In this document: positions 25,555-32,500 of the stretch, piece after piece
Position numbering within the stretch: the first letter of the stretch is position 1
How the letters are laid out: each line of letters begins with the position of its first letter
Origin: an uncultured Chlorobiaceae bacterium
Lineage (GTDB): Bacteria; Bacteroidota; Chlorobiia; Chlorobiales; Chlorobiaceae
Direction: 5' to 3'
Assembly: GCA_903882665.1 (NCBI GenBank)
Contig: CAIRXW010000011.1
Location: 1 to 64,000, forward strand
Length of the DNA stretch: 64,000 nt
Position numbers and translations under genes: made by a program
The notes under the pieces: model-generated
The model's database searches: none
What the model was told of the DNA's origin: nothing
What the model saw: only the letters and a program-made list of their open reading frames with translations

Positions 25555-27096
25555 ATGAGTATGACTGTTGAAGACATGATCAGGATGCTCGATAATCCTG
25601 CGACTCTTGGTGACGCTTTACTCGAAGCGGCGAAGTTGCCCTTCAGGGGTGACGACAAGGTCAGGTTTCAACAAAAAAGGCAGAGATACATTGATGGATT
25701 GAGCGATCATGAACGCCCCCGCTGGGCTGGCGAAATGAAAGCTTTTTTGTCGCTTTACGACGTATCAACCAGTAGTGATAACAGGGCAGAGATGCCAGCC
25801 AGTGAGCATTCCAGTGAGTTCAAAACCGATATTTTTATAAGCTATGCCCGCAAAGACCTGAAACGGGTTGAGCCAATAGTCAAAGAACTGCAAAAACAGG
25901 GCTGGAGCGTTTTCTGGGATCTGGAGATTCCTCCGGGGGAGACCTGGCGCAGTTATATCAAAAAGAGGCTGGACGAATCCCGTTGTGTGCTTGTCGTCTG
26001 GTCTCACATTTCCATCACTTCCAAATGGGTCATTGCCGAAGCAGATGAAGCGGATAAACGGGGCATTCTGGTTCCCGTGCTTCTTGACGCCGTCGAGCCT
26101 CCTTTTGGATTCAGCGATATTCATGCGGCGGATCTTTCTGAGTGGAATAATGACCGTTCTCATCTCAAATTCCGCCAATGCGTTGGGGCAATAATCGCCA
26201 GAATTTCCCTGCCTCCGGTTGTTCATTTTCCGGGAAGGGAGAACGCCCTGCCTTCACCTGCTCCAGCAGTTGTGCTGCCGAAGACACCACCGAATTTTGT
26301 GTTCATACGCGGCGCTCTCTTTACCATGGGAAGCCCGACAGGGGAAGTTGACAGAATTGATAATGAGACTCAGCATCAGGTGAAGGTCAGTGACTTTTAT
26401 CTGTGCCGCTATGCCGTGACGGTTGTCGAGTTCAGGAAATTCGTTGAAGCTTCCGGGTATCGGACTGATGCCGAAAAAGGAGATGGCAGCTACGTTTGGG
26501 ATGGCAAAGAGTGGAAGAAGAGGGCTGGCATTAACTGGCGTTATGGCGTCTCGGGTGGTGAGCGAACTCAGACCGAAGAGAATCACCCTGTGATACATGT
26601 GAGCTGGAATGACGCTGTAGCCTATTGCAAATGGCTGTCGGCAACAACAGGAGAGCCCTTTCGTTTGCCAACGGAAGCTGAATGGGAGCACGCTTGCCGT
26701 GCAGGAACCACAACCACCTTCAACACAGGAGAGAATCTGACGACCGGGCAGGCGAACTATAACGGGAACTATCCGTATAGCAACAATCAGAAGGGAGTGT
26801 ACCGGGAGAATACCATTCCGGTTGACAGTTTTGCGCCCAATGCGTGGGGTTTGTACAACATGCACGGCAATGTCTTTGAGTGGTGTGGAGACTGGTACGG
26901 GGATAAATATTACGATGAGTGCAAGGCGAAAGGTACGGTTGAAAATTCCGCTGGCCCTGAAACCGGTTCGATCCGTGTCTTGCGTGGTGGCCACTGGTAC
27001 AGCTATGCGAGGAGCTGTCGCTCGGCTAATCGCGGCAACGCTTCCCCCGGCTACCGCAGCGCGGATGTTGGCTTCCGCCTGGTCTTCGTCCCGTAG
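25555..27096 (+). CDS. Adaptor module-TIR-FGE protein carrying variable repeat 2
   Basis: 513 residues in three parts. Residues 1-66 are the shared module (DNPATLGDALLEAAKLPF, YIDGLSDHERPRWAGEM). Residues about 84-215 form a TIR domain: DIFISYARKDLKRVEPIV, WSVFWDLEIPPGETW, CVLVVWSHISITSKWVIAEADEA; the Glu of WVIAEADEA is placed like the TIR NADase glutamate. Residues about 240-513 are an FGE/C-type-lectin-fold domain (FTMGSPTGE, FRLPTEAEWEHACRAG, NMHGNVFEWCGDWYG). Residues 471-513 come from VR2. The layout suggests a binding domain that can be diversified, an NAD-consuming effector, and an adaptor that connects it to the MoxR system. It has its own position after the template terminator. Confidence 0.87.
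   Translation: MSMTVEDMIRMLDNPATLGDALLEAAKLPFRGDDKVRFQQKRQRYIDGLSDHERPRWAGEMKAFLSLYDVSTSSDNRAEMPASEHSSEFKTDIFISYARKDLKRVEPIVKELQKQGWSVFWDLEIPPGETWRSYIKKRLDESRCVLVVWSHISITSKWVIAEADEADKRGILVPVLLDAVEPPFGFSDIHAADLSEWNNDRSHLKFRQCVGAIIARISLPPVVHFPGRENALPSPAPAVVLPKTPPNFVFIRGALFTMGSPTGEVDRIDNETQHQVKVSDFYLCRYAVTVVEFRKFVEASGYRTDAEKGDGSYVWDGKEWKKRAGINWRYGVSGGERTQTEENHPVIHVSWNDAVAYCKWLSATTGEPFRLPTEAEWEHACRAGTTTTFNTGENLTTGQANYNGNYPYSNNQKGVYRENTIPVDSFAPNAWGLYNMHGNVFEWCGDWYGDKYYDECKAKGTVENSAGPETGSIRVLRGGHWYSYARSCRSANRGNASPGYRSADVGFRLVFVP
26965..27096 (+). repeat. DGR variable repeat VR2
   Basis: 132 bp ending at the TAG stop of the TIR-FGE gene. It has 12 differences from the TR and every one is at a template adenine: codon 3 AAC to ATC, 10 to CAC, 12 to TAC, 14 AAT to TAT, 17 AAC to AGC, 24 AAC to GGC, 26 GAT to GCT, 27 ACC to TCC, 30 AAC to TAC, 32 AAC to AGC, 34 AAT to GAT. 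The final 30 bases are identical to the TR. Confidence 0.94.
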
Positions 27097-27136
27097 TCAG
27101 TTGGCTGCTCATTTCGACTTTACTTTGATTTTTTTT

Positions 27137-27165
27137 CCCCGGGAGCGCCGACCCCCGGCTCGGCA
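27137..27165 (+). repeat. REP-like repeat, partial copy C
   Basis: Contains GGGAGCGCCGA, then CCCCCGGCTCGGCAT, a degenerate version of the hairpin in copies A and B. It follows the VR2 flank just as copy A follows the VR1 region. Confidence 0.6.
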
Positions 27166-27370
27166 TTTTGAATTGTGCCAGTTCATGTCCGAAAGTCACA
27201 TTTTTCTCTATCAAACTCGTTTGGAATCATTGGCCGATGTGAAAGGGATTATCACTTCGGCAGCTCTTGTCACCATTGCCGAAATCACCTCTTTATCGCA
27301 GAAGGTTGGTGAGCAATGATAAGCCTGAGCAGCAGAGTGGGATGGCTGGTTATTGCTTTTCTGGCCATCC

Positions 27371-27439
27371 TTCCGCCACAACGACATTGCGGCCAATCGC
27401 TACAACTACGTTGGCTTCCGGGTGGTTCTGGTGCCATAG
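27371..27439 (+). pseudogene. Remnant of another FGE-domain C-terminus (VR- or TR-like)
   Basis: Twenty-three codons read FRHNDIAANRYNYVGFRVVL, then VP and a TAG stop. This matches the end of the FGE domain (ANR...VGFR.V.VP) but with different DNA from TR, VR1 and VR2, so it belonged to another FGE gene or template. No start or upstream FGE sequence is attached. AAC and TAC codons cluster at the positions that vary in the VRs. Confidence 0.65.
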
Positions 27440-27516
27440 ACGTCTTTTGTTTTGCCAATTGCAGGCTCGGTGAATATTTGCTATTGGTACTCTATCCACA
27501 TTTTCAGGAGGCAGTA

Positions 27517-27735
27517 ATGACTACCAGCACCGTATTTATCAACAATCGCTCTCAGGCCGTACGATTGCCCGTGAATGTCCGTTTACCGGAGAACGTTAAA
27601 AAAGTAAGCATTCGGGTAAAAGGTAATGAGCGGATACTTGCACCCGTCGGCCAGACCTGGGACAGTTTTTTCCTTGGGCCGGAAAGGGTAACGGATGATT
27701 TTATGGAGTCGTTCATGCTCGCAGTGAAGGGTTGA
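27517..27735 (+). CDS. VapB/VagC-type antitoxin (AbrB fold)
   Basis: 72 residues starting MTTSTVFINNRSQAVRLP, the standard swapped-hairpin AbrB start of VapB/VagC antitoxins, with a C-terminal toxin-binding part (WDSFFLGPERVTDDFM). AGGAGG at 27506-27511 sits five bases before ATG 27517; the longer frame from 27316 is not used. Its partner toxin gene is reduced to a short tail immediately downstream, so this antitoxin appears orphaned. Confidence 0.82.
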   Translation: MTTSTVFINNRSQAVRLPVNVRLPENVKKVSIRVKGNERILAPVGQTWDSFFLGPERVTDDFMESFMLAVKG

Positions 27736-27815
27736 TTCTGGTCACCAACAATGTCAAGGAGTTTATCAGGGTTCCCGCTTTGCAGATTGAGAATTGGGTG
27801 AGCCCGGAGTATTGA
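27735..27815 (+). pseudogene. vapC toxin remnant (C-terminal end only)
   Basis: Reads ILVTNNVKEFIRVPALQIEN, then WVSPEY and a stop, matching the last 26 residues of VapC PIN-domain toxins (T-x-N, then EF.RVP.L..ENW). The preceding 100 or so residues, including most catalytic acids, are gone. It starts at the last base of the vapB stop codon, so a deletion removed the toxin from its start to near its end. Confidence 0.75.
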
Positions 27816-27837
27816 GTGTTCTTTGTGCGGGAACTCC

Positions 27838-28068
27838 TTAGAGCAACCCTTCTGCACTGATATCCTCGTCAATATCAGGCCAGTGAATGCCGATACCGTT
27901 ACCAATGATCTCAAAGTTGTTTCTCTGCTCAACGGAGCTTTCGGTTAAACGCCATGACCAAGTCAGGGGAACACTGATCGTTCGCCCGTAATCAAGAGTT
28001 GCGGAAATCACTTCGTCAGTGATTTCAACCGCACTGATCCTTGGTTCATTATTGACCGCAGTGTTCAT
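27838..28068 (-). CDS. DUF2442 protein
   Basis: 76 residues. The order RISAVEITDEVISATLDYGRTISVPLTWSWRL, then GIHWPDIDEDISAEGLL, is the DUF2442 signature. Such proteins are usually the second half of a toxin-antitoxin-like pair with DUF4160; no DUF4160 gene is adjacent here. It follows the RelE-like toxin by nine bases on the same strand and may be transcribed with it. The IDEDIS.EGLL tail is well conserved. Confidence 0.8.
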   Translation of the reverse strand: MNTAVNNEPRISAVEITDEVISATLDYGRTISVPLTWSWRLTESSVEQRNNFEIIGNGIGIHWPDIDEDISAEGLL

Positions 28069-28077
28069 AGGGTTGAG

Positions 28078-28332
28078 TCAGGATATGATTTTGTCATAGT
28101 CAGCATGAGAGCCTATCCAGATCCACTGAATCCCGCCAGAAGCATCAATTCCAATTGCACGATAACGTTTGCCTATTCGTACCGACCATAGCTCGTCAAT
28201 TCGTTTCAATTGCAAAGAGGGATGGCGAGGATTATCCTTAAGCAGATCGTAATTTTTATCCGCAAGTACCCTTATTTCGAAAGGAAGATTCTGGTACGAT
28301 AACCAGAAGTCTGAAGAGGTATAGTGCTTCAA
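28078..28332 (-). CDS. RelE/ParE-superfamily toxin
   Basis: 84 residues. Pattern: helical start (SDFWLSYQNLPFEIRVLADKN), then PSLQLKRIDELWSVRIGKRYRAIG and a terminal WIWIGSHADYDKIIS. This is the short RelE/ParE fold, close to mRNA-interferase-like toxins with the conserved H-x-x-Y near the end. Its start overlaps the antitoxin stop by four bases. Confidence 0.82.
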   Translation of the reverse strand: MKHYTSSDFWLSYQNLPFEIRVLADKNYDLLKDNPRHPSLQLKRIDELWSVRIGKRYRAIGIDASGGIQWIWIGSHADYDKIIS

Positions 28333-28529
28333 AGTTCGCGAGCTTTCCCCTGAGCAAATTCCTCTTTTGCCTTACTAATCAAACGTTCAAATTTTCCTGC
28401 ACGAAAATCAGTTGCAATCTGCTTGTCCCAAGATTCGTTATTAAGTTCAAGAAACCAATCCCGAAATGTCGCAAACTCCTCTGTGGATAAATTCTGAACC
28501 CGCCGCTCTATTTCCTCAACTTCGCTCAT
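28329..28529 (-). CDS. Antitoxin of the RelE/ParE pair
   Basis: 66 residues: MSEVEEIERRVQNLSTEEFA, then FRDWFLELNNESWDKQI and GKFERLISKAKEEFAQGKA. This is a common small helical antitoxin paired with RelE/ParE-type toxins, with the FRDWF..L....WD core. First gene of a probable three-gene transcript (antitoxin, toxin, DUF2442). Confidence 0.8.
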   Translation of the reverse strand: MSEVEEIERRVQNLSTEEFATFRDWFLELNNESWDKQIATDFRAGKFERLISKAKEEFAQGKAREL

Positions 28530-28761
28530 GATCGTAATTCCTTATAATTTCATTAAAATATGATATTCCTGTCACAGGTTACTATAAAGATATCTGCTCG
28601 TCAACGTTATGTTAATAGAGGCTTTGCGTGCCACTCAAGCTGCCTCTTTGCAAGAGTATCTACTGCTTCAGATAATATCAGTAAACTCCCCAAAAAAGTG
28701 AAATAAAAAGTAAATTGCGACATTACCCCAGTATCCCCCAACCAGCAACAAGAGCCCGATA

Positions 28762-29223
28762 ATGGATGATGATATTGTCTACTCCGCGCCTCCGTCAAAA
28801 AGTGACGAAGAGCTTGAGAAAGGCTTTGTAACGGCGATTATTGAACAGCCGAAACTGCTTGACGAGCTGGCCAAACAACTGGTGACTCTCGGGCTTGCCA
28901 TTCCGGGGCTCTATGCAACGGTGTTGAAGTTCATGGGTGGAGACGATGCTGTGGTGAAATCATCCGGGTTGATTATTGCTGCATTTGCCTGCTGGTTCAT
29001 TGCCTTGGCATTGAGTCTTTTCAGCCTGAGACCGCGCAAATGGAAGGTTGACCGGAGTAAACTGCGCAGCAACAAGCCAGCCGCGTCGGGTCAGCCGCTG
29101 AGCATCGAGGAATTTTTTATGGCCACAGCTACCTATAAACGACGCTTGCTGGTTGCGGCAACGCTCTTCTGTTTTACCGGTATCTGCCTTGCCGGACTTA
29201 CCATTTTTTGTACAACCAAATAA
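28762..29223 (+). CDS. Small membrane protein linked to the CHAT-STAND gene
   Basis: 153 residues with three predicted membrane helices: about 45-62, 68-90 (SGLIIAAFACWFIALALSLF) and 128-149 (LLVAATLFCFTGICLAGLTIF). The N-terminal 40 residues are acidic. No family is recognised. It begins a three-gene run (this gene, a zinc-ribbon protein, the CHAT protein) with gaps of 23 and 12 bases, so a role as membrane anchor or membrane-acting effector for the CHAT protein is a reasonable guess. The 14-bp element TAAAAAGTAAATTG lies 45 bases before its start. Confidence 0.72.
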   Translation: MDDDIVYSAPPSKSDEELEKGFVTAIIEQPKLLDELAKQLVTLGLAIPGLYATVLKFMGGDDAVVKSSGLIIAAFACWFIALALSLFSLRPRKWKVDRSKLRSNKPAASGQPLSIEEFFMATATYKRRLLVAATLFCFTGICLAGLTIFCTTK

Positions 29224-29246
29224 TCCATAATGCCATGCAGGAGAGC

Positions 29247-29495
29247 ATGAAACGCCAAAAGATCCGCTGCTGGCAGTGCAAGGAGATTTTCTCCCTGCTG
29301 ATCGACACCGCCGGAGAGCCAACACTTACCAGAGAGTGCCCCTACTGCCACGCCCCGCTCAAGTTTGCCTTTGGTGGAGAGCCGCAGAACATTGTTACGC
29401 TGATGCGGGGATCAGCCCAGTCGCAGTCGCAAGAGAGAACCCTCTATCAGCTCCCGGAGATTCTTGAGTCGTCAGATCCCTCTTTGCCACAATAA
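29247..29495 (+). CDS. Small zinc-ribbon protein
   Basis: 82 residues. Two CxxC knuckles, CWQCKEIF and CPYCHAPL, separated by about 20 residues, form a zinc ribbon. The rest is unstructured in appearance. AGGAG just before the third in-frame ATG (29247) favours this start over 29208 or 29235. It lies between the membrane protein and the CHAT gene, so it is probably a partner of the CHAT-STAND protein, possibly a substrate or adaptor. Confidence 0.7.
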   Translation: MKRQKIRCWQCKEIFSLLIDTAGEPTLTRECPYCHAPLKFAFGGEPQNIVTLMRGSAQSQSQERTLYQLPEILESSDPSLPQ

Positions 29496-29507
29496 CCAGG
29501 CTTCGTT

Positions 29508-32500
29508 ATGATTGAACCGCTCATACTCAGGCCTGATGAAGGCATCCTCAACCGCTACCCTGAACTGGTGAAGATGGCTGCCGAGCTTTCGGAGCTCTAT
29601 GCCGATCGCGAAAAACTGGTGACCGACAACGCCTTGCAGGCAATTGGAACCCTCTTGTGGCGTGCGCTTGATGCTGACGAGCCATTCCGGCAGGCCAGAA
29701 AGCGGGCAGGGCAGCATCTTCTGCCCATCGTCATTGAGAGTGGCAAACCGGAGATATTGCGTCTTCCGTGGGAAACGCTCTACCATCCCGAGTCTGGTTT
29801 TCTTGGCCGCAGTGAAGGCTTTACCCTGTCGCGAGCCATGCCCGCCACCGGTGCAGAGCTGCCAGCCATTGAAGATGGGCCGTTGAGAGTGCTGCTTTTT
29901 ACCGCATTGCCTGATGACATTGGGGAAAAAGAGCAGCTTCGCATTGAGGATGAGCAGGCGCTGGTGCTGGAGGCGCTTGGCCAGTGGCGGCAGAGCGGTC
30001 ATGTGCTGCTTGAAATGCCGGATGACGGTCGATTCAGTGAGTTTACCCATCAACTGCAACATTTCAGGCCGCACCTTGTCTATCTCAGCGGTCACGGTGT
30101 GTTCCATAAAGATTACCTGAAGCCTGACAACGACAAGGGATACTTCCTTTTCGAGAGCGACAACGATGGAGGAGAGCTGGTTGATGAAGAGCGACTTGCT
30201 GCTGCATTTACCGGCACAACCTTGCAGGCGGTGATTCTCTCGGCATGTCACTCCGGCAAAGCCTCCTCGGCCAGTTTGAACAATGGGTTGATGCAGCGGC
30301 TTGCCGACAAAGGCATTCCCCACGTTATTGGCATGAGGGAGTCTATTCTTGACCGCGCCGGGCTTCAGTTTGCCCGTGCCTTTTTTGGCGCACTGATGCA
30401 GCAAGAGAGTATTGCCGCCTCCTTGCAGCAGGCTCGTCGGGCCATCGTGCGGCCTCTGCATGATGATGAAGAGCTGCGTCATTCACACTTGGCCGAACTC
30501 TCACTGGGTCAGTGGTGCCTGCCGATGCTGCTCAGCCATCAGTGTGACCGCCAGTTGGTCACCGGTCGTTTTACTCCGAAGCCGATGCGTAAAGCTAATC
30601 ACCGAAACAAGACTTTTAAGCAGGTCTCTTTACCGGAAAGGTTTATTGGGCGTCGTCGTGAACTGCGCAAGATACAGCGTTCTTTCCGGGAAGGAACAAC
30701 CACGGCACTTTTGCTTATTGGTGCGGGAGGAATGGGGAAAACAGCACTTGCAGGGAAGCTTGTTATGGGTCTCAAAGCTGATGGTTATGAGGTGTTTTGC
30801 CTTTCTTTTCGTCCTGAAAACAATTGGCGCCAAATGTTGTCCTCTCGCATTCCATTTTCTCTTGATGACAAGCGAAGAGAAACATACGAAAAAGCAATTT
30901 CTAACCAGAATGACCTTGTATTTCAGGCAGAATGTTTGTTGTCATTGTTACTTGAGCAGTTCGATGGTAAAGTGGCTTTCTTGTTTGATAACCTTGAATC
31001 CGTTCAGGAACCATCCACTTGCAATCTTACTGATATCGAGTTGTCCGATTTGATTGCTATGGCGCTTGATTTGCAGGAAGATGGGTTACGGGTTGTTCTC
31101 ACCTCCCGCTGGGCGCTGCCGGAGTGGCTTGAGCAGCTCTACCCGCTTGGCAAACCGGTCTACCGCGACTTCCTTGCGGTGGCGCAACAGCAGAAACTTC
31201 CAAAAGAGTTTTTAACGGATTTCAAGCGATTGCGTCAGGCTTATGAGGTGCTTGGAGGCAACTACCGTGCGCTTGAGTTTTTTGCGGCGGCCTTGCCGGA
31301 GATGAACACCATTGAAGAAGAGCAGCTTGTTGTATCTCTTCGGAAGGCGACAGAGGAGATACAAACCAACATGTTGCTTGAGCTGGTCTTTAGCCACAGG
31401 CAACCGGAAGAACAGCAGTTGCTTCGCACTCTGGTGGCTTACGAGGTGCCGGTAGCTTTTGAAGGGGTAAAGGCTCTGGTGCTGCATGAGCTTGAGCTTC
31501 CCGAAAAAGCTCTGGAGGCGCTGCTTTCGGTTTCACTGATTGAGCGATTGGAGAATAAGACTTGGCAAGCTGAAGAGTTTCTGGTGTCGCCATTGGTGCG
31601 TGACTGGCTGCTGCAACAAGAGGGAGCAACGGATTCCAGTGAGCAGCTTCAACGTGCTGCCGGATATTTGCAGTGGCTTCTGGAAAATGAGCGCCGAACC
31701 GTTGTGCAGGCATTTATTACCTACGCAGCACTCCTTGCTGCTGGTATGAATGAAGAGGCGTACCTCATAACGCTCCGCTGGATCGTTGAACCAATGAATC
31801 GAGCAGGTCTTTATCAAACACTTCTTGATACATGGTTGCCGCCTGTATGCAATTCTACTCAGCCAATAACTTTGTCGATAGGATTAGGTCAAGTTGGAAT
31901 CCAGTATCTGCGTATAGCGAAATATGACACCGCTCTCGACTACTTGAAAGGATCACTCGCTATTGTAGAAGAAATCGGTGACAAGTCGGGCGAAGGGACG
32001 ACGCTCAATAATATCTCGCAGATATTTCAAGCCAGAGGCGACTATGACACTGCGCTGGGTTACCTGAAAAGGTCGTTGGCGATAAGGCAGGAAATCGGTG
32101 ACAAGTCGGGCGAAGGGACGACGCTCAATAATATCTCGCAGATATTTCAAGCCAGAGGTGACCATGAGACAGCGTTGGAGTACCTGAAAAGGTCTCTGCA
32201 GATAATGCAGGAAACCGGAGAGAAATCAGGCGAAGGAACGATGCTGAGTAATATCGGTGGTATATATCATGTTCGAGGTGAATATAAGACAGCGCTGGAG
32301 TACCTAAAAAGGTCGCTTGCGATAAGGCAGGAAATCGGCGACAAAAGAGGCGAAGGGACGACGCTTAATAATATCTCGCAGATATTTCAAGCCCAAGGCG
32401 GGTATGATACTGCTTTCGAGTACCTGAAAAGGTCTCTGCAAATAATGCAGGAAATCGGAGACAAAGGAGGTGAAGGAGCTATGCTCAATAATATCTCGCA

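Larger units (their letters stand above)
27097..27516. other. Region after VR2, 420 bp
   Basis: Begins with 32 bases identical to the flank after VR1 (27097-27128 and 23959-23990), then a run of T and the short REP-like copy C. A 44-codon frame at 27187-27321 (MSESHIFLYQTRLESL) is not recognised. An FGE C-terminal remnant lies at 27371-27439. No full gene is seen. Confidence 0.6.

Noticed and set aside
23827-27096. Explaining the three 132-bp repeats as ordinary gene duplication or conversion
   Set aside because: Ordinary divergence would hit all bases; 21 of 24 differences fall on template adenines, and the FGE regions outside the repeats differ at all base types.
29472-30482. 336-codon minus-strand frame
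   Set aside because: Antisense to the CHAT domain of an intact gene; composition of a shadow.
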